A stretch of 64,000 bases of DNA from Osedax fenrisi (lineage: Eukaryota > Annelida > Polychaeta > Sabellida > Siboglinidae). The translations under genes and the position numbers were made by a program. The notes beneath the pieces are model-generated. The model was not told the DNA's origin and did no database searches. It saw only the letters and a list, made by a program, of their open reading frames with translations. The stretch covers positions 33,383,218-33,447,217 of the forward strand of contig OZ025244.1 in NCBI GenBank assembly GCA_964019155.1, read 5' to 3'. Below are positions 25,448 through 38,165 of the stretch, in pieces (within the stretch, counting starts at the first letter, position 1; the number at the start of each line of letters is the position of its first letter).

Positions 25448-25747
25448 GCACAAACTTTCCCTGACAATCCACAAAGCTATTCACCACAACTCCCCTGACT
25501 ACCTTGCCTCCCTCCTATATCTACATACACCCATCTCTCCACTCAATACATGTTCCTCCAGCACCTTTATCCTTACCACTCCCCATCTACACAAACTCCA
25601 CTCTTCCAATATACGATCCTTTGCCCTCTCTGCCCATTACCACTGGAACTCCCTGCCCAATAACCTACGAACAAACACATCAACTCCCTCCTTTAAACGC
25701 CACCATAAGACTTATTATTTCTCCCTTACCTTCCCTCCCACTCAATA
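25448..25747 (+). pseudogene. L2-type LINE protein, C-terminal part
   Basis: This continues the frame interrupted by the hAT element. It carries IQHKLSLTIHKAIHHNSPDY, LASLLYLHTP, RSFALSAHYHWNSLPNNLRT and FKRHHKTYYFSL, then stops at 25745-25747. It is the conserved C-terminal tail of L2/CR1 proteins, without further lesions. An apparent methionine start at 25404 belongs to the inserted element, not to the LINE. Confidence 0.9.
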
Positions 25748-25825
25748 ATCTCTCCCACGGACGGCCGATTGCTCACGCACTGATGCAGTCCATAAACCAA
25801 AAAAAAGTAAAAAGTAAAGTATAGT

Positions 25826-26794
25826 GACATTTATATAAAATTCAAATTTATATTAATTATGTACGATTATTATCTAATTATAATTTTGTTTTTAAATATT
25901 GTGATATTTGTAATGTTAATGAATATGTTATTAGTTTATTAATTTTATTTCAAATTAATTATCTTTTACTTACAGATAACATTCAATTTAAAATAAAAAC
26001 TGGTAAATGAACCAATTGGTTTCAGAGTAAAAAATAGAAAGTATTTAAAATATTTCATCAATAAAATTATATATAGGTATATATATCAAATAATTTTATT
26101 TATTATTTTATAATGCATATATTATTCAATAAAAATATCTATATTTATTCAATATATAATAAGTATGTTAACAACAATATAATTAATATGTATACAGATA
26201 TCTATTAAAATTTATATATCATTTATAATTTAATATATTTCTATAATAAAATCTAAAAAAAACACATATTTTTACCTTTTTTATTATTATTAAATGATAA
26301 ATTACATATTGATTAATTTTAATATAGTTTATTTTTGTAATATTACTCATGTAATTCATATATAAGAATAAATGAACTTTAAAATAACAGTTAAATGTTA
26401 AATTTGTATGTAACTATTAATTTATTACTTTGAATACAATATTATATTTATCTTTAAATACAGTATTTATATGTTGATTAAAGGTATAATTTAACACTTT
26501 CATGTATAATATATTTATATCATATTAATTACGATTATTAATATAAGTATAATGATTATATAATTTATAATTATAATCAATAAGATTTAATATAATTCAA
26601 GAATTTTAAGTTTATAAAATCATTATTTATACATATTTTAAATAAATTCTACACTAATCTCATGTTTGTTTACATTTTGCGTATCTAGGTCAAATAAATA
26701 GCATATTCACGATAGATAGGGAGCTGTACCGCTTGGACATCTACATTACAATACCAATATAAATCTATATATAAATAATTACATCAAATTTTCT
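25826..26794. other. very AT-rich, no gene
   Basis: No coding region, microsatellite of note or transposon end is recognised. Confidence 0.55.
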
Positions 26795-26970
26795 TATAGA
26801 GAGGTAACATTTCAAAAAAAGACTAACAATTATTTTCTTATAAAGAAGTATAAGATATATAATATAATATTTTCATATAAAGAGGTTTTTTAATGTGTAA
26901 AAGGTTGAATTCCATCCAAATATGTGAACAATTTTCTTATACAGAGGTTTCTTATAGAGAGGTTTCACTG
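26795..26970 (-). mobile_element. MITE fragment, GTGAAACCTC family
   Basis: The right end read on the minus strand starts CAGTGAAACCTCTCTATAAG and is followed by TA (26971-26972). The motif CTTATAGAGAGG or its variants recurs five or six times through the fragment. The matching left terminus is not found. CAGT ends and a TA flank suggest a pogo/Tigger-like family, the same as at 18486 and 52086. Confidence 0.75.
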
Positions 26971-27298
26971 TATACATAATATTATATCCCAACTAACGAC
27001 ATCATTAGGAAATAATGTTTTAATACTAAATGAATGTTATTCTCGTGGTTATCTTGCTTAACGTCAAAGAATTTGTGTCATACAATATATTACAATGATA
27101 CATAATATTCTTCATATGTATTACCTGTATTCATATGTATTTAGTGCTTACGATAAAATTACGATTCATAATAAGTGTTATGATAATGATGATAATGTTG
27201 CTGTATGTAGAAGTATTATCTGGTGTTTATAAAATTATTAATTCGTGTATTTACATATGTACAAAACTAAACTAACATTTATAGTTATCAAGTTTTCT

Positions 27299-27301
<3 letters not shown>

Positions 27302-27338
<37 letters not shown>
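27302..27338. repeat. (TA)n microsatellite
   Basis: A pure TA array of about 37 bp. Confidence 0.95.
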
Positions 27339-27339
<1 letters not shown>

Positions 27340-27358
27340 CTGTATATAGAATTATTAT

Positions 27359-27472
27359 CTGGGGTCGGTTGCTGTGATAAAATAAAATTTTCCATGAACA
27401 ATATTTAACATTACGGATAGAGCTAAATATTGTCCTAGGAAAATGTTATTTTATCGCAGCAACCGACCCCTG
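27359..27472. mobile_element. short hairpin MITE
   Basis: Arms of about 45 bp start CTGGGGTCGGTTGCTGTGAT on the left; the right arm, reversed, starts CAGGGGTCGGTTGCTGCGAT. They enclose a spacer of about 20 bp (around ACATTACGGATAGAGC). The arms differ at about five positions. It is too short to encode anything. Confidence 0.85.
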
Positions 27473-27553
27473 TATATATAATTATTACCTAAAATTATCT
27501 TATAACTGATACCTATATATAGTGAATTTATATCAATCAGTATTATTAATATA

Positions 27554-28503
27554 GGGAAAATTCTCCGATTACCGACCCCCTCCTATTACCGACCCCCTCA
27601 CGTATCTCAGCAACTATAAAATATATCAAACAATTATATATACATGAACTGTTCATAATTTAATGATAAATATGAATAAGTATTTTGTTTTAAAAATATT
27701 CAATCTTACAATTGTTATTTGATAAAATGTAATATTCTCTTTTTACTTTTTTAATATTTGAATAATAACTTTTTTTAAATCATTGTAAATTCTTTATTAA
27801 TTAAAAGAAAACTTAATACTGCGCATCATATTGTAGATCAATAACATTTTTATAATAATTATAAAAATAATTTAATTTGAATAAATATTAACCAATATAT
27901 CTTAATTATAGCAACCCATATGATTTTCCTATTACGGACTCCCTAAATTACCCTAATACCGACCCCATGTAATTTATAATATCAAATCAAAATAGATCCG
28001 TATTTTATTTTTAAATATGTTGTAAGTTGTTTATGTATTATTGATATAGATTTAGGATTTATAATTCCAGTTTATTATATACATACTAATTAATAAATAA
28101 ATATTAAATAATAATATACACTATTTTAATATAATTACTATATAGTTTAAATTTAAATTTAATATTACTATAAAAACATAAATTCAATAAAAAATAAATT
28201 GCGTCAATTAATTATATATATGTATATCTACTATTTTTATTGGATATTATAATACTACAATTATTTATACCACGATTATTTTAGCGGGTCGGTAATAGGA
28301 GAAGGGGTTCGGTATTAGGCACATATATCCGAATACCGACCCCCAGTTTATTCTTGTAACTATATTTATATCAAAAATTTATAATAGCCACATTATTCAT
28401 TGGCATAATATTACCCTAATTACAAAATTTCAAATAAATATATTTAATATTAATAAGTTATTACAAATAATCATTTAGGGGTCGGTAATCGGAGACTTTC
28501 CCC
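27554..28503. mobile_element. MITE family A (ATTACCGACCCC motif)
   Basis: It is flanked by TA (27552-27553 and 28504-28505). The inverted ends are GGGAAAATTCTCCGATTACC on the left and GGGGAAAGTCTCCGATTACC on the right read in reverse. The word ATTACCGACCCC is repeated twice at the left end, twice at left-centre (27940-27965), again in inverted and direct form at right-centre (28285-28345) and once at the right end. ATCTCAGCAAC follows the left cluster. It is non-coding. Its layout matches families B (34390-35297, 60151-61005) and C (51115-51535). Confidence 0.85.
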
Positions 28504-28505
28504 TA

Positions 28506-29269
28506 CTATAAAATCTCAAACTCAGATAACTTATACCTATATATATTTCAGAAAACTCGCTAACTTACAAATATTAGTTTAGTTTTGTATATATGTAAAT
28601 ACACTAAAGAATAATTCCATAAACCCCATGTTCTGTCTGAGGCAGAAACTCAAGGGCATAAGGACTTGTATTAATGTAATTATTTGTAGTATATTACACA
28701 GCGTTAGACATTATACTATAACAAGTATTAGGACTATATATTGTATTGCATGACAAAATATGAAAATATTATGATGACAATTTTTTGTTAACAACAAAAA
28801 ATTAAAATATAAAAATTAAAAATAATTGTTTAATAACTTTTAATTATTTAATTATACAACCTAATAAATAATATCCTTTAATGATTGAATTAGTCAACCC
28901 AGTAAATAATATCTGTACTTGTATTGTGTTTTAGTTAGCATAATATACCCAAGTTCAATATAGTTTGAGCAAGACCACGTATAGGTATAGTTTACGTGTA
29001 ATGTATATAAAATATTATGTAATATTACTAGTATTCAACTGTTGCATCAGCATACTGATATATATATGCACACTATTTTAAAATTACGTAATTTTTGTAT
29101 AATATCAAGACATCCTATAACCACGAGGTTATATGAGGTATTGATATTATACTGTACAATGTACATTGTACACTGTACAATGTACAGTGTACAATGTACA
29201 TTGACCCAATAAAACTATAATGTATAACAACTGAATTGACCTATATGAATACAAATATAACATGTTTAA

Positions 29270-29313
<44 letters not shown>

Positions 29314-29687
29314 ATATATGCATACACATTCATTATTACTATAGTAATGAAAATTGTTATCTTATATATATATTTATAATATAGCATGCATACATGTATA
29401 TATGTATACATGCATACATATATACATGTATATCATTTCATTATTAACGTGAATTAATACGAATATTTTCATTTCTTCTTGTGAGTTAGGTAGTGGCAGT
29501 TGGCGTGTAAAAAACGCATTATGTTGCTGCCCATCACAAGCAAATAACCCACAACACAGCCCATCACACAGCCCATTGCGCATGCGTGTGAGGCCCGTGA
29601 ACATAATAATAACACACGGTCGCTATCAGACTGTTATACGGCAAGGGATAACACAGTGTGTGGCAAAAATCCCACAATGTGGGGCCC

Positions 29688-29732
<45 letters not shown>

Positions 29733-30024
29733 TATGCGTGAGTATATGTTTGACATGCGTGTTATCTATACGTGGCTATATCGAGGAAATATGCCACGTG
29801 TCCTCGGCTATAGTAGGCTATATGTATCTATATCAAGGACATATGCCACAAGTCGTTGGATATATGCCGGTGGTGGCGGCTAACACTCTATTAATAAGAA
29901 CCTAGCACACATCACTCATGGGCCTCGGGTGCCACGCGCATGTATTCATATCATTAAATTATTATCTTGTACGCATAGAATGGCAATTTTTTAATTAATT
30001 TGTCTTGACTAAACAAATATAACT

Positions 30025-30062
<38 letters not shown>

Positions 30063-30251
30063 TAATATAACAACGTGTTTATTATCAGATAAGTCAATTC
30101 CTAGATATTTTTTAATATATTTATTTTAAATATATTTATTCTATGTCATTTTATTATATTTGTTTATATATTTTTATATATATACGTTAATTTATTTATA
30201 AAAGTATATATTATATTCATATTAGATATTAGGTAAATAAATTCCCAACTG

Positions 30252-30327
<76 letters not shown>

Positions 30328-30837
30328 ACATATTGTATTCAATATATATATATTGAATTCCATTATTACATACTATTTTTATTTGAGTTAATTCTTATAA
30401 TAATTATAATTATTTATTATATTTATTGCATTGATTTGATTATTTATGTATATTTTTGTATCTATTTATATTACAATTTGTATATATATATTTAAATTTA
30501 TATATTTTGATATAGTTTGTGAATACTAACTTACAGGAACTCACGATTACTATGTACGCCGTACATAGTTTAATACGGGGTTTAATTCCTGTTTGCATAT
30601 ATTATCATTATGAGCAGTGTGTTTTATAAGTGCATCACTGAGTGTGTGTATATTTTTACAATACATGTAGGTGAATTGTGATTCATATCTATACTTTATA
30701 TGCATGCATTCTGCTGATAGTATAAGACTTCGTGAAGTTATGGTAATAAGCATCCATCATATGCATTATATATTCTAAATTATGAAACTAATATGTATTT
30801 ATGCAATAAAAGTAAACCTAACTATTCTTCTAACATA
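28506..30837. other. AT-rich, microsatellites and small palindromes
   Basis: At 29150-29205 there is a run of GTACAATGTAC palindromes. (TA)n arrays lie at about 29276-29302, 29695-29730, 30025-30059 and 30265-30319. At 29560-29590 and 29910-29940 there are GC-richer words (CATGCGTGTGAGGCCCGTG and roughly its inverse) that may be decayed inverted ends. No gene is recognised. Confidence 0.55.
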
Positions 30838-31127
30838 CCCAGTATTCAACACTCGTGTTTAACTTGGATCTAACTGGGAAACTGGGGAAATTTGGTCCAA
30901 ACTTGTATCTAGGTGGTGTAAACTTGGATTTATCTGATCCATATTTAACTAGTTGAAACTTGGATCATTATATCACAGTTTAATCCAAGTTATTTTTTTA
31001 AACTGAGATCAACTTGGATTTAGCTGATCCATATTTAACTAGTTGCAACTTTGATCATTATATCCCAGTTTAATATAAGTTATTTATTAAACCGAGATCA
31101 ACTTGGAATTAGCTGATCCATATTTAA

Positions 31128-33135
31128 GGGGGTTCGCGGCCTTTTGAGTATACAATGTATTAAGATAGGAAATATTTTTTTTTTATGTATTTTAACCAAT
31201 TTTAAAATTTTTTCAGCACCTAGGGTTTTGATCCGATTTCAATTATGTAAATTGCATATTGTTAACCAATATAATGTTAATAAAACTTGCTTATTTAAAA
31301 AAAAATGGTTCACTGAAAACCCAAAATATTTTTTTTTTAATTTTTATAATTTTGTATATGTTATACTATGTCTATTACATTTCTTTTAAGCAAGTTTTAT
31401 CATACATATAATAATGAAGATACTGTGAAAAATTCATCAAGTTTGGATAATTATTGAGAGGGCTGAAAAATTTCTAAGATTCAAAATTAATTAAATTCAA
31501 TATTCTGAGTAAATCGAGTTTAAAGTTTGACTAGATTTATTTTTAATTTTATGGTAATATTTGTTTATTATTTCTACCATGACAACATTTATAGCATTAT
31601 ACTATTATAGAATACCACACTAATATATCCATAGAGTTATTATTATAATATTTATATTATATTACCAATAGTTACACATAATAAACTAATATTTATGACA
31701 TTTAAAAAAAAAAATTTACAATAAAATTATTTTTTTTAGTATATTTATTTATTTCTAATATTATAATATAACAGAATACCACACTAATATACTCATAAGT
31801 TATTCTAATAATATTTATATTAAATTATATTACCAATTACACATAATAAACTATATTTATTTCATTTATTTTACAAGAAAATATTTTGTTATCATATTTA
31901 TTTATGTACAATATATAAACTAAATAATATATTTCTAGTATTATAATATAACAGAATACCACAATAATATACTCATAAGTTATTCTAATAATATTTATAT
32001 TAAATTATATTACCAATTACACATAATAAACTATATTTATGACATTTATTTTACAAGAAAATAAGTTTTTTTATCATATTTATTTATGTACAATATATAA
32101 ACAGTATATAATAGTTTCTTTTTTCTTGAATTTTTGAGTCTTGAATTGTCTCTAAATTGAGTATATGTTCTTTCCACAGCTGAAGTACCTAAAGATAGAA
32201 TCATTATGATTTAAATATTATGTATGTTATTTTCTAATATATAATATATGATGTGATTACAATAAAATATGATAATTACTTGTATATTTATTTGACATGT
32301 AGAAAATGAAAATAAATTTATAAAATAAACAATATATAGTATTGAATTTGATAAATAATCATAGTATTGTGATGATTTATATATTATGTATAATTTTATA
32401 TATTATGTATAATTTTATATATAATGTATGTTATTTTTCTAATATATAATATATGATGTGATTACAATAAAATAAGATAATTAGATAATTACTAGTATAT
32501 TTATTTGACATGTAGAAAAAATAAAATAAAATTTATAAAATAAACAATATTTACTAGTTTTTAATTCTATAATACATATTTTCATTATATCGTGATGATT
32601 TATATGATTTATATATTATGTATTACTAACATGGTCTTGTAATATATCATCATATGAAGTTTTAGTACGGTTAAGTTGTCCGGTGATAGATTTTCTACTA
32701 TGTCTTGGTATTTTGAAATAAAATAATTAATGACGCAATCTCAATTACTTTGTTTATAATTCGAATTTTACAGCCAATGTAATGCGTTCATTTGATATCA
32801 ATACGTTAATTATAGATGTCGCTAGTTGACATGATATTAAATAATAGATCGTATATAGCACTGCATTTAAATTTTTTTTAAAGTATACACTTATAGATAT
32901 AATATTATAAGTTTAAAATATGAGTATTTTGCTATTATTTAGGCCATTTTTTACACATTTTTTTATTTTACAAAATAGGTCTTGTACTAAACCATCAAAT
33001 TGTATCATTTATAAGTCTTTATTTGCTCTACAAGTTTCAGAGAATATTAAATATATATTAAATAATACTTTTCTCAAATAAAAAAATTAAAAAAAAAAAA
33101 TTATTTAAAAATCATTTCAAAAGGCCGCGAACCCC
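31128..33135. mobile_element. TTAA-target DNA transposon (non-autonomous)
   Basis: The left end is GGGGGTTCGCGGCCTTTTGA; the right end reversed is GGGGTTCGCGGCCTTTTGAA. It is flanked by TTAA (31124-31127 and 33136-33139). The empty site can be checked inside the host repeat, whose sister unit reads CCATATTTAACTAGTTG. TTAA duplication is typical of piggyBac and Kolobok; the TIR does not decide between them. The interior has tandem duplications: a unit of about 180 bp around 31590-32110 and one of about 200 bp around 32220-32560. No frame resembles a transposase. Confidence 0.85.
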
Positions 33136-33370
33136 TTAACTAGTTGAAATTTGGATCATTATATCACAGTTTAATCCAAGTTATTTTTTAGTCCAAAATA
33201 TGTATATATAATATTACCAATTATTTAATTATTTATTATTTTATTAAATTTAGGTAAATCTATTGAATCTAAACTAATAAAAATAAATAAAAAATATTGA
33301 ATATTTTTTGATAAATTTATCATATTTTAATTTTAATTTATTTTATTTAACCTATATATAACAATGTATA

Positions 33371-33411
<41 letters not shown>

Positions 33412-33421
<10 letters not shown>

Positions 33422-33538
33422 TAATTATATGTTACATCATGTATGATATGTCCCCTATATTCCCTATATATATGTATAATCCCTACATACTTATATGATT
33501 TTATAAGATTTATTTTATAAGTATTTATAATTATATGG

Positions 33539-33586
<48 letters not shown>

Positions 33587-33713
33587 CCATATAATTATAA
33601 ATACTTATAAAATAAATCTTATAAAATCATATAAGTATGTAGGGATTATACATATATATAGGGAATATAGGGGACATATCATACATGATGTAACATATAA
33701 TTATAATATTATA
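33412..33713. repeat. perfect 302-bp palindrome with (TA)n centre
   Basis: Each base from 33412 pairs with its partner up to 33713 (coordinate sum 67125) with no mismatch that I can find. The unique part of each arm is about 130 bp (it includes GATATGTCCCCTATATTCCC), and the middle is TA repeat. Complete arm identity implies a recent origin, ongoing gene conversion, or an assembly artefact. Confidence 0.9.
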
Positions 33714-34389
33714 GATCTATAGTTTCGCCAAAATAAAACTGATATAAAATTACTAATATGTAAATTTCTTATCTAGCCATAATATAGATAACATATAATA
33801 TGAATTAGCAGGTATAATATATTAATAGGTATAAATAATATATAGATATAATATAAATATAAATTTGAATTATTTTTAAACTTGGATTTAACTCGAGTTA
33901 ACTTGGATTAATCTCGAGTTAAAATTGGATTTAACTGGGATTTAGCTAGAGTTAAACTTGAATTTAACTGTGATTTAACTAGAGTGAACTTGGATTTAAT
34001 TTGGATTTATCTGGGATTAATCTCGAGTTAAACTTGGATCTAGCTGGTGTTAATAGTGTTACCAAATTAGCAGGCTAAACATGAGTTTAAACTCGAGATA
34101 AATCCAAGTTAAACACGAGTATTGAATATTGGGTATTCACTCATATATCATAAATTAACTTACTTTTACACATATATTTACTTAATAATATCTCTGCCAA
34201 ATTAGATGAAATTAAATCTTAACACTATTTCAGATAAATTAATAAATCAGAAAATCATTCAATGCTATCAAATTAAATTATAAACTTTCAATTACCTTTA
34301 AAGATATAGATATTAAAAATTGTAATACTGAATATATTAAATCATTAATTACCATACTTAATATCAATGTTTCTCCTTTTATATATATA

Positions 34390-35297
34390 GGGGAAAGTAA
34401 CCGAAAACGGACAGTGCCCGAATAAGGACACTCTCGGTATCTCAGAAACCATAAAGCCTACAAACAAATTTTTAATGAATAAAATATTCATAATTATATA
34501 AATAGTCTAAAAAATTTATATTTTTTATTTTTTAATTATTCAAAATATTTCTGATATATCCAATAAACTGATTTTTTTATTACGTTTTTAAATTTATGAA
34601 ACAAAATGTCAACTTAAAACCTTCTCAAGAATATACAAATGTATCGATATAAAATATAACGCTATATTATTAAAAAATAAAGCATTCTAAAAATGATATA
34701 TATAATTTATATATTTGTTATCAAATATTCATTAAATTATAATAATATATCTAGAGGTCATATAAGTTCCTAATACGGACACTCTAGATGTCTTAATACG
34801 GACACCCTGTAACCAATCAGCGCGCAGCGTATGAACTATTCTGATTTTCATAAAAATCGCGTGCACTATAATATTAATACCACCAATAAAGCTAAATCAA
34901 AAATTGTTATTATTTAGATACTTAAATTTTATTATTAATTAAAATAATAACAAAATAAATAAATTATTAACTAATTAAATTAGAATAAATTATACATAAA
35001 ATTAATTATAAATAATGTAATTGTAATTTGTCTGATTGATTCATCAATAATATATCGTTTATATAGTGGTATATATGGTGTTCGTATTATAATACAGGAT
35101 GTCCGTATTCGGATACGGGTACCGAATACGGACACCCCCGTTATTTATGGAATTAAAAGATTAAATAAAATTTTAAAATCACAATAATATCTATAATCAT
35201 ATAAAATTAATATATTGTAATTTTTGAATAAAAATAATGAGTCATAAAATGTTAAGACCATTTATTGTTAAAGTGTCCGTATTAGGTTATTTTCCCC
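34390..35297. mobile_element. MITE family B, copy 1 (AATACGGACAC motif)
   Basis: It is flanked by TA (34388-34389 and 35298-35299). The left end is GGGGAAAGTAACCGAAAACG; the right end reversed is GGGGAAAATAACCTAATACG. The word AATACGGACA recurs near the left end, twice at 34775-34812, in both orientations at 35085-35140 and at the right end. ATCTCAGAAACC follows the left cluster and AACCAATCAGCGCGC follows the second. A second copy lies at 60151-61005. Confidence 0.9.
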
Positions 35298-35299
35298 TA

Positions 35300-35924
35300 T
35301 GTTTACGTAACAATAATCATTGTTTATTTTATAATTAACTTTTAAATTAGTTATTTTTTATGATCTACTTTTTATTCTAGATTATCTGGATCTAAATTAA
35401 TAGACACCGACTAAATACATATATTTTCATTCGTAATTATTTAGATAAATAAATTGTCAAAAGATGGCGAGTTTATTATCATGAATTGAAATCTAAATTA
35501 ATGAGATTATATATTATAAATCATAAGACTACAAAACTATGAATTTATTAAATTAGATGGTATCGATAACATTTATTGAATTTATAATTCATTTGTACTA
35601 TCTACTGTTCAACTTGATGATTGGAATACTTATTTGAAAAATGCAATCTATCAAAGAATTCTATTAATACTAATGACACATTATCTTAGAACATATGGGG
35701 ATATGCCCATCCCCCCCCCCCCCCCATTTTAAAATCTAGGGGGACCTCCTATGTATTGCTCCCCCCCCCCCACTTTAACCACAATATTTAATTTGATTGG
35801 TTGGACCCCTCTACATAAAAAATCGTTCCAGCATCCCTACCTCTATATATATCATATTCTATATCCAATGCACAATCCCTACTTCTATATCGTAATACGG
35901 CTGACATTATACATTAATGTATTA
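35300..35924. other. AT-rich with two poly-C runs
   Basis: C-runs of 10 to 17 bases lie at about 35709-35725 and 35761-35771, with a short AGGGGGACC between them. These may be the G-rich end of a decayed DNA element. No gene is recognised. Confidence 0.45.
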
Positions 35925-37155
35925 TTGATTCTAAAAGTTCTATAGTTTTTATTACTGATACGTGGCTAACGGATTATTACTCTTCCATTCTTTCACCATT
36001 CTTTCCTACTAAATTCGATGTTAACCAAGGGAACAGGCTATCTCCATACCGTGGAGGAGGTTTAGCTCTGCGTTATTCTTCTATATTTAATTACTATTTT
36101 CATTTATTCCAAGTACTCTATCTTGTGAAATGCTTAGTTGTCGGTTCTTGTTACCTAATTCAGTTATTATTCAATATATTATTATTATTATTTATCTTCC
36201 ACTATCATCATTATTTACCACTTTCTTATCTGAATTTAAATCCTTTTTTGAATCAATCTCGACAGATTTCATACTTATTGGTGATTTTAAAGTACAAGTA
36301 AATGCACATTCGTTATCTTCTGAAACAATTTAGAAGCTTATTTGTGAATAATCTTATAATCAAATTGTTGATTTCCAACATACATTTGACGTAATTCTAT
36401 TTATTTAATTATTTAATCATTCCCTTATTAATCTATAATATCGAAACATATAGATTTACGTATATGCAGAGTAATCTCATTTCTGAACATTATATTATTT
36501 ATTTTGATATATATGTTTATCCTTTTGTATTTATTGACAATTTAAAATACTACAGAAATACTTCAAACATTAATCTTCAATTATTCGTTAACCTATGTAT
36601 ATTCATATATAATTGTTCATAAATTATGAATCATAATGCATATTCAGCGACTTACCTTACCTTATCATACTTTAATAACGCATTACGAAGTTCTCGTGAT
36701 GAAAATTCACTTTAAATTATTAGTACCACATATATTCTCATTCTATTTGGTTTAATAATATCCTAGTTCTTCTAAGGATAAATCTTCATTAACATCAGTT
36801 GAAATTCATACGGATCAAACGATTCACACATCTTGAATCTTTCACAAATATAAGTTATTTGTACAGGAAAAAGCTACGATGAAAATTGTGCAATGCTCGA
36901 CTCTCTCTGCTCACTGTGAATCTGATTATTTGTGGTAGCTCCAAAATACTGGATTGCTCTATCATATGACATTAAGTGTTTGAAATCCCTGTGACTATTT
37001 AAATGTAAACTCTCCACGTGCCTATTAACATTGTAACCTACCCTCCCTTTTCCTTCATTTGTATTTTACTCTATTTATTTTTGTTTTCCTTCTCATGACG
37101 CCCACAACGACCACGTGATTCTGTAGTCAATAAACTATTTTAAAATTAAAAAATT
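35925..37155 (+). mobile_element. CR1/L2-like LINE, internally deleted
   Basis: The 5' part encodes an apurinic-type endonuclease fragment: IDSKSSIVFITDTWLTD, then YRGGGLALRYSS (about 36045-36085). After a frameshift come IIIIIYLPLSSLFTTFL and DFILIGDFKVQVNAH (to about 36310), which hold the family's Y-x-PPS-like and GDFN-like motifs. The reverse transcriptase catalytic core is missing. The sequence then resumes with the protein's C-terminus, SSKILDCSII and LFKCKLSTCLLTL (about 36945-37030), and the 3' UTR with CTCATGACGCCC and GTAGTCAATAAAC ending about 37155. The tail is the same family as 6744-7210 and 19620-20154. Several stops and shifts make it inactive. Confidence 0.75.
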
Positions 37156-37403
37156 AAATATGTCTTATTTTTAAAATGCACTTTTAATTGAATGACATCC
37201 CCCCTTGAAAAATTCCTGTATCAGCCCCTGTATTATACAGTATACTTATACAGTATATATAGTATACTTATACAGTATATATAGTATACTATGAAACTCT
37301 GCAATGTACCATCAAACAATATGAATCACGTAAGGAATGTCATTAGTAGGTAATACATATACGTATTCTCCAAGTTTGCATGGTAAACTTCTTGTATATA
37401 TAT

Positions 37404-37442
<39 letters not shown>

Positions 37443-37589
37443 ATAATATTATATACAATCTATATATTTTATTATTTATAACTATAATTAGTAAATATTT
37501 AAATAATTATACAAAAACAAAAATGAATATAAAATTCGTGATTTCAAATTCAAAATTATATATAATATATTATACCGACAGGGTAGGCT

Positions 37590-37637
<48 letters not shown>

Positions 37638-37960
37638 TTATGTTAATTATTATTAAAACTAACCTTTAATGATCATGTGAATATACAGAAAACAAATGAT
37701 AGGTTGCATTTATAATACTTATATAATTACTATATTATTACTATAGGTAGCAATTAGTTAATAATTATTTTATAATTTATTTATTAATTATAAGATTGAT
37801 AAATATTATTTACATTGTAATCCATTATTAATTGAAAATACATTATTGTAATATTAGCATTAGGCTTATTCATTATAATAATATTATATTTTATTTATGA
37901 ATTGTTTTTATATTTTAATAAATAATAATAAAAATCCATCACAAAATAATATTATATCCA
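37156..37960. other. AT-rich with (TA)n arrays
   Basis: (TA)n lies at about 37407-37436 and 37597-37634. At 37189-37229 the reverse strand reads CAGGGGCTGATACAGGAATT, which resembles a hAT-type terminus, but I find no partner end. Confidence 0.5.
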
Positions 37961-38165
37961 TAGACATTAGAATTGTCTACTCTAATCACAGACTTTGAAG
38001 GGGTTCAAGGCCCCTCAAATTATGTGATTCTAATCATATATCTATGATTTTAATTATAATTTCTATGAATATACCCATAGACATCAGAGTGGGGTTACTT
38101 CCCCACTTAATTTATATTAATATATCCACAGACTTTGATGGACCACCCCTCAAAGTCTGTGAATA
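37961..38165. repeat. cluster of hairpins sharing CACAGACTTTGA
   Basis: A clean stem-loop (38131-38162) pairs CACAGACTTTGA with its inverse around TGGACCACCCC. A looser, older version (about 37968-38060) uses CACAGACTTTGAAGGGG with AAGGCCCCTCAAATTATGTG, bounded by CATAGACATTAG/CTAATCATATATCTATG-like ends. These may be ends of small non-autonomous elements. Confidence 0.6.

Larger units (their letters stand above)
21236..25825 (+). mobile_element. L2/CR1-type LINE, 5'-truncated, split by a hAT insertion
   Basis: The LINE occupies 21236-22652 and resumes at 25448-25825. It lacks the endonuclease, so it is 5'-truncated. It ends with a short 3' UTR and an AAAAAGTAAA-type tail at about 25797-25825. 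Its codons are strongly C-rich at the third position, in clear contrast to the AT-rich surroundings and to the other LINEs here. The two halves rejoin exactly in frame if one copy of the 8-bp duplication CGCATACA and the insert are ignored. Confidence 0.9.
30838..34133. mobile_element. DNA element with AACTTGGATTTA subterminal repeats
   Basis: The left end starts CCCAGTATTCAACACTCGTG; the right end reversed starts CCCAATATTCAATACTCGTG. Both are flanked by TA. Near both ends, and in both orientations, the words AACTTGGATTTA, TAACTGGGATTTA and TAACTCGAG recur about twenty times. It has been enlarged by the TTAA-target element at 31128-33135 and contains the palindrome at 33412-33713. No protein is encoded. 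Confidence 0.8.

Noticed and set aside
31144..31389. 81-codon frame as a transposase of the TTAA element
   Set aside because: Phe/Ile/Asn-rich with no catalytic motif, as expected from AT-rich DNA.
37189..37229. CAGGGGCTGATACAGG end as a hAT element
   Set aside because: The opposite end and a target duplication could not be found; it is kept only as a note.
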